Positions 34,558-44,148 are shown, numbered from the stretch's first letter. The stretch is DNA of 64,000 nucleotides from Methylosinus sporium (GCF_003113265.1 NZ_PUIV01000004.1:1-64000); one strand, 5' to 3'. Notes: generated from the letters alone by a model not told the origin. A program made the numbers and translations.

Positions 34558-35457
34558 TCACGCCTCGCTTTCAGCCGGCACGGGCGCGAGGCGTCCCGCC
34601 TCCCAGCCGATGATCGCCTGCTTTCGCGTCAGCCCCCAATGATAGCCGGTGAGCGCGCCGCTCGCCCCGAGCACGCGATGGCAGGGCACGACGAAGGATA
34701 TCGGGTTGCGCCCGACAGCGGCGCCCACCGCCCGCGCGGCTCCCGGCTTACCGAGCCGCCGCGCGATCGCCCCGTAAGTCGTCGCCCGGCCCATGTCGAT
34801 GTCGAGCAGCGCCTCCCACACGGCCACGTCGAATTGCGAGCCGATCAGCACGAGGCGCAAAGGCTGCTCTCGTCGCCATTCCGCCGGATCGAAGGCGCGT
34901 CGCGCGTAAGCCGCGGTCGCCGGGCCGTCGAACGAAAATCGCGCCTTCGGCCAGCGGCGGCGAAGATCGTCGAGGGCCTCCGCACGCGCGCCGTCGACAA
35001 AGCCGAGCCCGGCGAGACCGCGCTCCGTCGCAACCAATATCGCCTCGCCGAAGGGCGAAGAATGGAAGCCGTAGCGCATCTCCAATCCCTCGCCGCCGCG
35101 CTTATATTCGCCCGGCGTCAGCGCCTCATGGGTGATGAAGAGATCATGCAGGCGCGAGGGGCCGGAAAGGCCGAGCGATAGAGAGGCGTCGAGCAGGCTC
35201 GCCTCGCCGCCGAGCAGCGCGCGCGCATGGCGCAAAGTCAGCGCCTCGAGCAAGGCCTTGGGCGAGAGCCCCGCCCAGCGGCGGAACAAGGCGCGCAAAT
35301 GCGCTTCGGAAAGGCCCGCCGCCGCCGCCATCTCCTCGACCGAGGGCTGCCGGCGCCAGTTCTCGCCGATGAAGCGGATCGTCTCGGCGACCTTCTCATA
35401 ATCCTCCTGCGGCCGCGTTTCAGCGAGAGGAGGGATCGTATCGGAGCGCAGGGTCAT
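34558..35457 (-). CDS. ada: AraC-type regulator fused to methylated-DNA-protein cysteine methyltransferase
   Basis: A 299-residue Ada-type protein lacking the N-terminal Ada metal-binding domain. An AraC/XylS helix-turn-helix part (about 25-115, 'AAAAGLSEAHLRALFRRWAGLSPK') is followed by a methyltransferase with the acceptor Cys in FVVPCHRVLGASGALTGYHWGL. It repairs O6-alkylguanine and may regulate its own adaptive response. ATG codons at 35466 and 35469 are alternative starts. Confidence 0.88.
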   Translation of the reverse strand: MTLRSDTIPPLAETRPQEDYEKVAETIRFIGENWRRQPSVEEMAAAAGLSEAHLRALFRRWAGLSPKALLEALTLRHARALLGGEASLLDASLSLGLSGPSRLHDLFITHEALTPGEYKRGGEGLEMRYGFHSSPFGEAILVATERGLAGLGFVDGARAEALDDLRRRWPKARFSFDGPATAAYARRAFDPAEWRREQPLRLVLIGSQFDVAVWEALLDIDMGRATTYGAIARRLGKPGAARAVGAAVGRNPISFVVPCHRVLGASGALTGYHWGLTRKQAIIGWEAGRLAPVPAESEA

Positions 35458-35503
35458 GCGGCGCATCATGGCGCGGGCGGGCGGGCGCCGCCACCCGAAA
35501 ACG

Positions 35504-36001
35504 TCACGAATAATACGGCCCGCGCTTGGCCTCCGCGAGCGCGCGGGAAAGCTCCTCGGCGAGCGCCGCCTTCTGTTCCGGCGCGAGAAAGCCGCCGATC
35601 TCGATCCGCTCTCCGCGTGAGACGAGCAGCACGCGCTGCATCCCGAACTCCTCGTCTTCCTCCGTCTCGAGCCGCAGCCAATAAGTGTCGAAACGCCGCT
35701 CCCGCCGCAGGCCATAGGCGCTCTTCTGGACGATCACCAGCTCGAAGGGGGTAAGGCTGAGAGTTTCGAAGGCCTTGGCCGAGCGGAAGCTGACGCGGAG
35801 CGCGACATAGAGCGCCAGAACGTCGAGCCCCATGAAGCCGACCACCGGCCAGGCGCCGAGAATATAGAAGGGCACGGACAAGACGCATGTGCCCGCGCCG
35901 AACAGCAGGATGAACACATGCGCCTGCCGCAGCGTCATCGAGCGATGCGGGATCAGCCGCGTCTGATAAATGGCTTCCGCAGAAGGAGCGCTCGCCGTCA
36001 C
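35504..36001 (-). CDS. DUF2244 membrane protein
   Basis: A 165-residue protein with two transmembrane helices (FILLFGAGTCVLSVPFYIL and GFMGLDVLALYVALRVSF) and a cytoplasmic C-terminal domain (SLTPFELVIVQ, WLRLE, VSRGERIEIGGFLAPE). This is DUF2244, function unknown. Divergent from nth with 44 bp between starts, a synteny frequent in alphaproteobacteria. Confidence 0.85.
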   Translation of the reverse strand: MTASAPSAEAIYQTRLIPHRSMTLRQAHVFILLFGAGTCVLSVPFYILGAWPVVGFMGLDVLALYVALRVSFRSAKAFETLSLTPFELVIVQKSAYGLRRERRFDTYWLRLETEEDEEFGMQRVLLVSRGERIEIGGFLAPEQKAALAEELSRALAEAKRGPYYS

Positions 36002-36045
36002 GCCGCCGCCTTTCGTTCTCCAGAACGTCGAGTTATAACGCCTTT

Positions 36046-36735
36046 ATGCCGAACGAAAAGAGCTCGCTCGCCAAGGCGCGGCGCCCTGCATCGCCGCGCA
36101 GCCGCGAGGCGGCGCGCATAGAGGAGATTTTCGCGCGTCTCGAGGCGGCCGATCCGCATCCCAAAGGCGAGCTCGAGCATGTGAATGTCTTCACTCTGCT
36201 CGTCGCCGTCGTGCTCTCCGCCCAGGCCACGGACGTCGGCGTCAACAAGGCGACGCGCGCTCTATTCGCGATCGCCGACACGCCGCAAAAAATGCTCGCG
36301 CTCGGCGTCGAAGGGCTCTGCGGCTATATCAAGACGATCGGCCTCTATCCGACCAAGGCGAAGAATGTCATCGCCCTCTGCGCGCAGCTGATCGAGAAGC
36401 ACGGCGGCCAGGTTCCCTGCGATCGCGAGGCTCTGCAGGCGCTGCCGGGCGTCGGCCGCAAGACCGCCAATGTGGTGCTCAACATCGCCTTTCATGTGCC
36501 GGTGATCGCGGTGGACACGCATATTTTCCGCGTCTCCAACCGGCTGCCGCTCGCCAAGGGCAAGACTGTCGAGCAGGTGGAGGCGGGCCTCGAGAAAATC
36601 GTGCCCGAGCGCTTCAAGCTGCACGCGCATCACTGGCTGATCCTGCACGGTCGCTATGTGTGCAAGGCGCGCCGGCCGGAGTGCGAGCGCTGCATCATCG
36701 CCGATCTCTGCCGCTTCGAGGGCAAGACGATCTGA
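36046..36735 (+). CDS. nth: Endonuclease III
   Basis: A bifunctional DNA glycosylase/AP lyase for oxidised pyrimidines, 229 residues. The helix-hairpin-helix LPGVGRKTANVVL carries the catalytic Lys and VDTHIFRVSNRL the catalytic Asp. The [4Fe-4S] loop is C-x6-C-x2-C-x5-C (CKARRPECERCIIADLC). Confidence 0.95.
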   Translation: MPNEKSSLAKARRPASPRSREAARIEEIFARLEAADPHPKGELEHVNVFTLLVAVVLSAQATDVGVNKATRALFAIADTPQKMLALGVEGLCGYIKTIGLYPTKAKNVIALCAQLIEKHGGQVPCDREALQALPGVGRKTANVVLNIAFHVPVIAVDTHIFRVSNRLPLAKGKTVEQVEAGLEKIVPERFKLHAHHWLILHGRYVCKARRPECERCIIADLCRFEGKTI

Positions 36736-36850
36736 TCGGCGCGATTCTTCTCTCGCGCTTCCCGCCGGCATGTGCGCCGGCGCACCAACGCGCGCCCGCT
36801 CCATCGCTAGACCAGAGCCATAGAGCGTCCGGATCGAAGAGGAGGCGGCG

Positions 36851-37021
36851 ATGCGTTTCGAATTTTCCGCCTCTCGCGCCGAGCGCGCGCCGGCCGACGC
36901 GAATCAGAAACGAATCATTAACGCAGCCCGTAAAAAAGGCGCACGGCGGGCGTTTTCGCAGGCGCCCGCTCGAGCCGCCGGGAACAGAAATATTTTCAAC
37001 GAATTGGAACCAAAATTTTAG
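36851..37021 (+). CDS. Possible 56-residue basic small protein
   Basis: ATG at 36851 is preceded by a perfect AGGAGG at 5-nt spacing. The frame gives 56 residues (MRFEFSASRAERAPADANQK ... NIFNELEPKF), rich in Arg, Lys and Ala, ending TAG at 37021. It sits alone in the 400-bp gap between nth and fzlA. Codon use is less GC3-biased than in neighbouring genes, which lowers confidence. No family recognised. Confidence 0.42.
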   Translation: MRFEFSASRAERAPADANQKRIINAARKKGARRAFSQAPARAAGNRNIFNELEPKF

Positions 37022-37137
37022 CCGTGCGGCGCCCGATCTCCGCGCTTGTCGCGCCGCCCGCGCCGACTTATACGGATTTCTCCGCTTTCGCGCGGACAGT
37101 CCCAGTTTCCGGCGCTTCGCCGTCACATCACGGCTCC

Positions 37138-37830
37138 ATGCCCACTCTCTATCATCATCCGCTCTGCCCCCATTCCCGCTTCGTGCGGCTGATTCTCGCC
37201 GAATACGGGATCGAGACGACGCTGGTCGAGGAGCGGGCGGCCGAGCGGCGGCGGGAGTTTTTGACGCTGGACCCGGCCGGCAAGACGCCGGTGCTCGTCG
37301 ACGACGACGGCACCGTGGTTCCGGGCGCGAGCGTCATCGTCGAATATCTCGAGGATTGCCTGCCGCCGGACTTCCGCGGCCTGCGGCTCATGCCGCTCGG
37401 ACTCCACGAGCGCATAGAGACGCGCCGGCTGATCGAGTGGTTCAATGTCAAATTCTTCGACGAGGTGACGAATTATCTGGTCATGGAGAAAGTCTACAAG
37501 CGCTTTCTCGCGCCGGAGATCGGCGGCGGCGCGCCGGACATGGACCTGCTGCGGGTCGCGCGCGCCAATCTGCGTCCCCATATCCGCTACATCGGCTATC
37601 TGACCGAGGCGCGGCGGTGGCTGGCGGGCGAATCCTTGACCTATGCGGATTTCGCCGCGGCCGCCCATCTCTCCTGCGTCGACTATCTGGGCGACGTGCC
37701 ATGGGACGAAGACGAGACGGTCAAGCATTGGTATCAGCGGATCAAATCGCGTCCGGCCTTCCGTCCGCTGCTGGCCGATCGCACGCCGGGCATGACGCCG
37801 GGGCCGGTCTACGCCGAGCTGGACTTCTGA
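37138..37830 (+). CDS. fzlA: FzlA-like FtsZ-binding GST-fold protein
   Basis: A 230-residue protein with an N-terminal thioredoxin-like GST domain (LYHHPLCPHSRFVRLILAEYGI, then FLTLDPAGKTPVLVDDDG and the ESxVI-like PGASVIVEYLED) and a helical C-terminal domain. The C-terminal tail PGPVYAELDF resembles the conserved end of FzlA, the GST-like protein that binds and curves FtsZ filaments in alphaproteobacteria. The direct coupling to queG supports this over a generic glutathione transferase, though enzyme function is not excluded. Confidence 0.75.
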   Translation: MPTLYHHPLCPHSRFVRLILAEYGIETTLVEERAAERRREFLTLDPAGKTPVLVDDDGTVVPGASVIVEYLEDCLPPDFRGLRLMPLGLHERIETRRLIEWFNVKFFDEVTNYLVMEKVYKRFLAPEIGGGAPDMDLLRVARANLRPHIRYIGYLTEARRWLAGESLTYADFAAAAHLSCVDYLGDVPWDEDETVKHWYQRIKSRPAFRPLLADRTPGMTPGPVYAELDF

Positions 37831-38957
37831 GCCTCGAGCAGGCGCTGCGCCGCCGGGCTGCCGAGCTCGGCTTCGATCTCTGCGCCATCACGAGCGCTGA
37901 CGCTCCCGCCGAGGCCGGCAAGCGTCTCGCCCAATGGCTCGCCGCCGGCGCCCAGGGCGATATGGAGTGGATGGCGGAGACCGCCGAGCGCCGCGCCGCG
38001 CCGCGAGCGCTGTGGCCGCAAGCCCGCTCGGTGATAATGCTGGGGATCGATTATGGCGCGCCCGGCGATCCGCTGGCGATTCTTTCCAGGCCCGATCGCG
38101 GCGCGATCTCGCTCTACGCCCGCCGGCGCGATTATCATGAGGTAATCAAGGGAAGGCTGAAGCAGCTCGCCGGATTTCTGGTGGCGCAGACCGGCGGCGG
38201 CGAAGTGAAGGTCTTCGTCGACACGGCGCCGGTGATGGAGAAGCCGCTGGCGCAGGTTGCCGGGCTCGGCTGGCAGGGCAAGCACACCAATCTCGTCTCG
38301 CGGCGCTTCGGCTCCTGGCTGCTGCTCGGCGCGATCTTCACCGATCTTTCGCTCACGCCCGATGCGCCCGAGGAGGACCATTGCGGCTCCTGCCGCGCCT
38401 GTCTCGACGCCTGTCCGACCAAGGCCTTTCCGGCGCCCTATCGGCTCGACGCGCGGCGTTGCGTCGCCTACCTCACCATAGAGCACAAGGGCCAGATTCC
38501 GCGCGAGTTTCGCGAAGCCGTCGGCAATCGGATCTTCGGCTGCGACGATTGTCTTTCCGTCTGCCCCTGGAACAAATTCGCGCAGGCGACGCGGGACGCC
38601 AAGCTCGCCCTGCGCGAGGACCTCTCCGCGCTGCCCCTCGTCGATCTCGCCGCGCTGGACGACGCCGGCTTTCGCGCGCTCTTCGCCGGAACGCCGGTCA
38701 AGCGGCTCGGCCATGCGCGCTTTCGGCGTAATGTCGCCATAGCGATCGGCAATTCGAAACGTCCCGCTCTCGCCTTCGCGGTCGAGCCGCTGCTCGGCGA
38801 TTCGTCGCCGCTGGCGCGCGGCGCCGCGGTATGGGCGCTGGCGCGGCTGCTGCCTATGGGAGATTTTTCCATGCTCGCCGGGAAGGCCCTACCGAAGGAA
38901 GACGACGGCTCCGTACGCGAGGAGTGGGCAAAAGAGACACACCCAACGAAAAAGTGA
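37827..38957 (+). CDS. queG: Epoxyqueuosine reductase
   Basis: Last step of queuosine tRNA modification, a cobalamin and 2x[4Fe-4S] enzyme, 376 residues. Conserved parts are YARRRDYHEVIKGRLKQLAGFL, GWQGKHTNLVSRRFGSW and the clusters CGSCRACLDACPTKAF and CDDCLSVCPWNKF, followed by a HEAT-like C-terminus. Homology begins at LEQALRRRAAELGFDLC, but no ATG, GTG or TTG lies there. The best start is CTG at 37827, overlapping the fzlA stop as CTGA; the first in-frame ATG would remove about 47 conserved residues. Confidence 0.9.
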   Translation: MSLEQALRRRAAELGFDLCAITSADAPAEAGKRLAQWLAAGAQGDMEWMAETAERRAAPRALWPQARSVIMLGIDYGAPGDPLAILSRPDRGAISLYARRRDYHEVIKGRLKQLAGFLVAQTGGGEVKVFVDTAPVMEKPLAQVAGLGWQGKHTNLVSRRFGSWLLLGAIFTDLSLTPDAPEEDHCGSCRACLDACPTKAFPAPYRLDARRCVAYLTIEHKGQIPREFREAVGNRIFGCDDCLSVCPWNKFAQATRDAKLALREDLSALPLVDLAALDDAGFRALFAGTPVKRLGHARFRRNVAIAIGNSKRPALAFAVEPLLGDSSPLARGAAVWALARLLPMGDFSMLAGKALPKEDDGSVREEWAKETHPTKK

Positions 38958-39076
38958 CGTCGCGACACAGATTGCCGCGGCGCAACGCCGGCGCGTCCAT
39001 GGATTCGCCGCAGCACAAACAGTAGAGTTCTCCGCGCCGCCCTCGGGGCGCGCGCCCCACGCCGAACGCCGCCGCC

Positions 39077-40324
39077 ATGTCCAATGTTTCGCGACGCACA
39101 ATAGATGATCCAGCCGCCGAGGCGGCGCGCCTTTTGGCGCGCCTCAGCATAATGCTGCTGTTCATCATCTCACAGCTGGCGCCGATCGTGACGCGGCAGA
39201 CCATCTATATTCTGCTGCCCATCGGCGCCGCTCTGCTGCTGCTCTCGGCGAGCCTCGCGCCACAGACGCGGCGCCTGCGGGAGATCGCCGCGCTGGCGCT
39301 GACGCCGACGGCGCTGGCCGCATTCTTCTTCGTCGGCTGGACCGGATTGTCGCTCGCCTGGACGCCTTTCGGCGCCGGTCCGGCCGAGCGCTACGCCAAG
39401 AGCGCCGCGACTCTGGCGCTGGTCGCCGCCGCCTGCGCGCTGCTGCCGACGCGGACCAAGACCTCCAATCTCAATCTTCTGCCGATCGGCACCGGCGCCG
39501 CAGCGGCGGCGCTCGCCGCCGTCGCCTTTCTCTCGGCGAGCAGCGGCGATCAGCCCGCCGATCTCGACAGCAACGCCCTGCAGCGCGCCGGCCTCGGACT
39601 GGCGCTGGCGATCTGGCCGGCGCTCGGCGCGCTGGCGCTGCGCGGCCGCTGGGTTTCGGCCGCGATCGTCGCCCTCGTCAGCGTCGCCGCCTGCCTGCTG
39701 GCGCGCGCGCCAAATGTCTTGCCGGCGCTCCTCGTCGGCGCGCTCGTGCTGGCGCTGTCCTTCGGCAAGGCGCGGCGCGCCGGCTCGCTGCTTGCGATCC
39801 TCTCGGCGGCTCTGATCCTGCTCGCGCCGCTGGCGCCGATTCTCCTGCATTTCGCGGCGCCCGAGCGTCTGCCCGCCTTCGCTGCGCCGCTGGAGAATTG
39901 GGGACTCGAAACCTGGGGCCGAATCATCGCCAATGACGGGCCGCGGCTTCTCATCGGCCATGGCTTCGGCGCGGCGGTGTTCGGCGTCGCCGGTCATTAT
40001 CTCTATCCCGACACGCCGCGCAGCCTGCTGTTCCAGGTATGGTTCGATCTCGGCATTCTCGGCGCGCTCGGCCTCGCCGCCGTCGTCGCGCGCGCCTTCT
40101 ATGTCATCGGACGGACGCGGCCGGTGCTCGCGCCTTTCCTGCTCGGCGGATTGGCGACCGGGCTGACGATCTGCGTGCTGGGACCGGCAGCCGAGCAGCT
40201 CTGGTGGCTGACGCTCGCCGGCCTCGACGCTATCGCCTTCGCGCTCGTGCTGAAAGGTCAGTTCCGCACGCGCCGCCCGCGCGTCGAGCCCAATTGGGGC
40301 ATGGGCCGAATCGGCGCCCGCTGA
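39077..40324 (+). CDS. Polytopic membrane protein, O-antigen ligase-like
   Basis: A 415-residue protein with about ten hydrophobic segments and a large periplasmic-type loop (FAAPERLPAFAAPLENWGLETWGRIIANDGPRLLIGHGFG). The WG-R-I-----P-L-GHG-G pattern and the following helices fit the O-antigen ligase/polymerase (Wzy-C) family, which acts on envelope polysaccharides. No glycosyltransferase genes are adjacent, so the substrate is unknown. Confidence 0.72.
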   Translation: MSNVSRRTIDDPAAEAARLLARLSIMLLFIISQLAPIVTRQTIYILLPIGAALLLLSASLAPQTRRLREIAALALTPTALAAFFFVGWTGLSLAWTPFGAGPAERYAKSAATLALVAAACALLPTRTKTSNLNLLPIGTGAAAAALAAVAFLSASSGDQPADLDSNALQRAGLGLALAIWPALGALALRGRWVSAAIVALVSVAACLLARAPNVLPALLVGALVLALSFGKARRAGSLLAILSAALILLAPLAPILLHFAAPERLPAFAAPLENWGLETWGRIIANDGPRLLIGHGFGAAVFGVAGHYLYPDTPRSLLFQVWFDLGILGALGLAAVVARAFYVIGRTRPVLAPFLLGGLATGLTICVLGPAAEQLWWLTLAGLDAIAFALVLKGQFRTRRPRVEPNWGMGRIGAR

Positions 40325-40325
40325 G

Positions 40326-40619
40326 TCACTGCGAACAGGCGATTCCCCGCGTCACGCTCACCTGGCCGTCCGAGCCTTCGACGCGGGTGACGGCGAGCAC
40401 GCAATCCTCGTCATCGCCGCCATAGACGCGGCCGATCAATATGGCCGGTCCGTCGCCGAAGGGACGCAGCGCCGTCGCGCTGTCGCCGAGCGTCGCTTTA
40501 ACGATCGGGAGCGGGGCGAGGGCCGGCTGGAACCGCGCGCCGAGCGAGGGCGTGGCGGCGACGGATGCCCCGAGGCTCGCGGCGACGGTCACGGCGGCGA
40601 GGATGGAAAGCTTACGCAT
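40326..40619 (-). CDS. Small secreted protein of unknown function
   Basis: A 97-residue protein with a signal peptide (MRKLSILAAVTVAASLGASVAA) and a compact mature part (GPAILIGRVYGGDDEDCVLAVTRVEG) ending in Cys-Ser-Gln. Two Cys could pair. No family recognised. The ATG is 150 bp from the next gene's stop. Confidence 0.62.
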   Translation of the reverse strand: MRKLSILAAVTVAASLGASVAATPSLGARFQPALAPLPIVKATLGDSATALRPFGDGPAILIGRVYGGDDEDCVLAVTRVEGSDGQVSVTRGIACSQ

Positions 40620-40769
40620 GGAACAACGCTCCCGGCGAAGGGCCGACGGGAGCGACCAATTCTCCCCGAAGCGTCGGCCGCGCCTCTCATGGGCTGTAAC
40701 GCGGCGACGTCCGGGAGGGTTGCAAGCAGAGTAGAAACCGAAAGGCGAGGCCAAAGCCTCACCCTCTCG

Positions 40770-41093
40770 TTACTCGCAGACGCGGGTGGGGCGATAGCCG
40801 ATGACGACGCCATATTCGTCGAACACCGGCCGGCGCTCGCGCCAGCAGCGATAGGGCGGCGGCGCTTCATAGACGGGCGCCGGATAATAGGCCGGCGCGC
40901 CGTAATAGGGCGGCGGAGCCGGACGCGCCGCCGAGCTGCCGGCGAGCGCGCCGAGCGCGAAACCGCCGATGCCCGCCGCAATGGCCGCGCCCGGATCGCC
41001 CGCGGCCGCTGGCGCGGCGGTGACGATCGGCGCCACGCCGAGGGCGAGCGCGACGAAGACGCCCGCGATTTTCCGTCCCGAAATCTCCTTCAT
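40770..41093 (-). CDS. Small secreted glycine/tyrosine-rich protein
   Basis: A 107-residue protein with a signal peptide (IAGVFVALALGVAPIVTAAPAAA), a glycine-zipper-like membrane segment (GAAIAAGIGGFALGALAG), a Pro/Tyr-rich linker and a C-terminal domain with two Cys (YRCWRERRPVFDEYG ... TRVCE). Both ATG 41093 and ATG 41105 have usable ribosome sites. Probably envelope-associated. Confidence 0.65.
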   Translation of the reverse strand: MKEISGRKIAGVFVALALGVAPIVTAAPAAAGDPGAAIAAGIGGFALGALAGSSAARPAPPPYYGAPAYYPAPVYEAPPPYRCWRERRPVFDEYGVVIGYRPTRVCE

Positions 41094-41218
41094 GACTCTC
41101 TCCATTACCCCTCGAGGCGTCGCTCGCACGGCCTGTCCCCGAGCAGCCCACTCGCCGAGCGCGGTCGATGAAAACGAGAAAACGTAAATGAACGGCGAAA
41201 ACGTGGCCGCTATGCTCA

Positions 41219-41241
41219 CGCCGCGCGATTTTCGCGCGGCG
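41219..41241. terminator. GC hairpin downstream of kdpD
   Basis: Perfect 10-bp arms CGCCGCGCGA (41219-41228) and TCGCGCGGCG (41232-41241) with a 3-nt loop, 6 bp beyond the kdpD stop. There is no U tract on the kdpD strand, so termination would be imperfect. Confidence 0.5.
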
Positions 41242-41247
41242 ATGCAT

Positions 41248-43950
41248 TCACGCCACAGCGCCGCGACGCGGTTGCGGCGGAATGGGAAAGCGCAGCACGA
41301 TGCGCGTGCCCTTGCGGCGAATCGCCGGGCTCTGCGCCACGACCGTCCCGCCCATCGCCTCGACGAGGCCCCGGCAGATGGAGAGGCCGAGACCGGCGCC
41401 GGCCTTGCGCCCGTCGACGCGGCCGCCGCGATAGAATTTCTCGAATATGCGCTCGAGATCGGCCGGCTTCACGCCCAGCCCTTCGTCGGTCACGGTGAGC
41501 AGCAGATCGTCGCCATCGCGCCGCGCATAGACGGAGGCCTGTCCGCCGCCATATTTATGCGCATTGTCGAGCAGGTTGAACACGATCTGCCCGAGCAGGC
41601 CGGCGTCGCCGCGAATCGCCGGCAAATCCGGCGCGAGGCTCGCCGAGACCTTCAAATCGGGAAACTCCTTCCGGCTGCGCTCCATCGCCGAACGCACGGC
41701 GTCGCCGACATCGACCAATTCGCGCCGCGGCGCCAGCGCGCCCGATTCGATGCGCGACATATCGAGCAGATTGACGATGAAGCGCGACAGGCGCGCCGCC
41801 TCCTCCTCTATGGAGGCGAGGAGATCGAGCCGATCCGTATCGGCGAGCCGATCGCCGAGCTGACGCAGGCTGGTGACGGCGCCGGTGATGGAGGCGAGCG
41901 GCGTGCGCAAATCGTGAGAGAGCGAGGCGAGCAACGTCGTGCGCAGCTTCTCACTCTCCTCGAGCGCGGCGACGCGCACCGATTCCCCGGCGAGCAGTGA
42001 ACGATCGATCGCGATAGCCGTCTGCTCTAGAATGGCGGTCAGCATACGCTCGCTCTGCGCGGAGGGCGTCTCCGGCGCGGCTTTCGGCTCGAGGCCGATT
42101 ACGGCCATGACGCCGCGCGACGTCGTCAGCGGACGAAATTCGAAGCGAATATTCGGCAGAGTGCCGCTGCGCAGACCGGCCGGCTCGCCGCGCTCATAGG
42201 CCCAGCGCGCCGCCGCCTCCTCTTTGGCGTCCAAGCGGTCGATCGGCGGCCAGGCGGCGGAAATCGTCAGCTCGCCATCCTTCGGCACGAGCAGCGCGAC
42301 GCATTTGGCGTCCAGCGCTTTCTGCGCATGGACGGCGGCGGCCCACAGCACCTCGTCGAGCGAGGCGGCGCTCGACAATTCGCGTGAGAATTCGAACAGA
42401 GATTGCGCCGCCTCCGCCCGCGCGCGCATGGCGCGCGACTGCTCACGCACGCGGCCGGCGAGCGAGCCCGTCACTATGGCGACGAATGTGTAGACCAGCA
42501 GCGACAAAAATTCATGCGCCTGCGAAATGCTGAATTGATAGCGCGGTTCGACGAAAAAGAAATCGAAAGCGAAGAAGGAGAGAATGGAGGCCGCGACCGC
42601 CGACCAGACGCCCGCCGCGAGCGCGCAGAACACGACGGAAGCGAGGAAGATCATCCCGAGATTGGGAAGACGCAGCCACACATCGAGCGGCCAGGCGACG
42701 AGAATGGCGAAGGCGACGGAGGCGAGCGTCGCCCCGAGGCCGCGCCAGAACTCGCCATGAGCCGATCGCGCCCTGCGCGGCCGCGCCCCTTCCGCGACGT
42801 TCGCGCGGCTTTCCGTGATCACCTGCACGGCGATATCGTCAGATCGCCGCACGATCTCGTCGGTCAGCGATCGGCGCCGCAAGCGCGCGAGAAGGCCCGC
42901 ATGGCTGCGGCCGACCACGATTTGCGTAATATTCTCGCGCCGTGCGAATCTCAGCGTCTCGCCGGCGAGATCATGGCCGACGACGCGCTCCACATCGGCG
43001 CCGAGACGCTTGGCGAGACGCAGCGCATCGTCGACCCGCCGCAAGCGTTCCGCGTCCTGCTCCTCTTCTCCCGCGCGCTCGACATGCAGCGCGATCCAGG
43101 GCGCATTCAATCCGGTGGCGAGACGCGCGCCGGCGCGCACGACATATTCCGACAGATCGTCGCCGCCGACGCAGACGAGCAAGCGCTCCGATGTCGCCCA
43201 TGGTCCCTCTATGGCGCTCTGGCGCAAGTAGTCGACCATCTGATCGTCGACGCGTTCGGCCGTGCGGCGCAGCGCCAATTCGCGCAGAGCGGTGAGATTG
43301 CGCGCTGTGAAGAAATGCTGCACGGCGCGCCGCGCCATATCGGGCACATAGACCTTGCCCTCGTTCAACCGCTGCAGCAGCTCGTCCGGCGTCACATCGA
43401 CGAGCACGACCTCGGCCGCATCCTGCAGCACGCGATCGGGCACGGTCTCGCGCACGGCGACGCCGGTGATGCGCGCGACGACGTCGGCCAAGCTCTCGAG
43501 ATGCTGAATATTGAGCGCGGTCCAGACGTCGACGCCGCTGTCGAGCAGCTCCTCGACATCCTGCCAGCGCTTCGGGTGACGGCTCTCCGGCGCATTGCTG
43601 TGCGCGAGCTCGTCGACGAGGATGAGCGCCGGATGTCGCGCGAGCGCCGCGTCTATGTCGAATTCCTCGAGCGTGCGGCCGCGATAATCGATTTTTCGCC
43701 GCGGCAAGGTCTCGAGCCCTTCCGCCAAGGCTTCCGTCTCGCCGCGGCCATGCGTCTCGACGAGGCCGATGACGAGATCGACGCCGTCGGCCGCGAGCGC
43801 GCGGGCGCGCGCCAGCATCGCATAAGTCTTGCCGACGCCGGGCGCGGCGCCGAGAAAGACGCGCAGCTTGCCGCGCTTCTCCCGATCCGCCAGCGCGAGC
43901 AGCGCATCGGGATCGGGCCGGCGCTCGAACTCGTTTCCCGCCTCCGCCAT
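41248..43950 (-). CDS. kdpD: KdpD potassium/turgor sensor histidine kinase
   Basis: A 900-residue sensor with the full KdpD architecture: N-terminal KdpD domain with Walker A GAAPGVGKT (34-42) and VDELAHSNAPESRHPKRWQDVEEL, a Usp-like domain (about 250-370), four clustered transmembrane helices (about 400-500), a GAF domain, and HisKA/HATPase domains with the phospho-accepting His at about residue 679 (SLSHDLRTPL). It controls kdpFABC at low potassium through KdpE. The gene is divergent from kdpFABC, and its usual partner kdpE does not follow it; the next gene on this strand is a small secreted protein. Confidence 0.95.
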   Translation of the reverse strand: MAEAGNEFERRPDPDALLALADREKRGKLRVFLGAAPGVGKTYAMLARARALAADGVDLVIGLVETHGRGETEALAEGLETLPRRKIDYRGRTLEEFDIDAALARHPALILVDELAHSNAPESRHPKRWQDVEELLDSGVDVWTALNIQHLESLADVVARITGVAVRETVPDRVLQDAAEVVLVDVTPDELLQRLNEGKVYVPDMARRAVQHFFTARNLTALRELALRRTAERVDDQMVDYLRQSAIEGPWATSERLLVCVGGDDLSEYVVRAGARLATGLNAPWIALHVERAGEEEQDAERLRRVDDALRLAKRLGADVERVVGHDLAGETLRFARRENITQIVVGRSHAGLLARLRRRSLTDEIVRRSDDIAVQVITESRANVAEGARPRRARSAHGEFWRGLGATLASVAFAILVAWPLDVWLRLPNLGMIFLASVVFCALAAGVWSAVAASILSFFAFDFFFVEPRYQFSISQAHEFLSLLVYTFVAIVTGSLAGRVREQSRAMRARAEAAQSLFEFSRELSSAASLDEVLWAAAVHAQKALDAKCVALLVPKDGELTISAAWPPIDRLDAKEEAAARWAYERGEPAGLRSGTLPNIRFEFRPLTTSRGVMAVIGLEPKAAPETPSAQSERMLTAILEQTAIAIDRSLLAGESVRVAALEESEKLRTTLLASLSHDLRTPLASITGAVTSLRQLGDRLADTDRLDLLASIEEEAARLSRFIVNLLDMSRIESGALAPRRELVDVGDAVRSAMERSRKEFPDLKVSASLAPDLPAIRGDAGLLGQIVFNLLDNAHKYGGGQASVYARRDGDDLLLTVTDEGLGVKPADLERIFEKFYRGGRVDGRKAGAGLGLSICRGLVEAMGGTVVAQSPAIRRKGTRIVLRFPIPPQPRRGAVA

Positions 43951-44148
43951 TTTCCTCTCTCGCGACGCTCGTGCTTCGACGACAGAAAATGCTCGCGGCG
44001 CGCCGCGCGCGCAAGCGCTGCGGCCACCAAAATCGCCGCATCCGCCCGATCTTTATGAAGCCCTTATACGATCGGTCGAATCGCGAATGGCTCCCTTACG
44101 GCTCTTCTGCGCATGTTTCGCGCCGTCGACCCTTCAGGAGAGGCGAAA

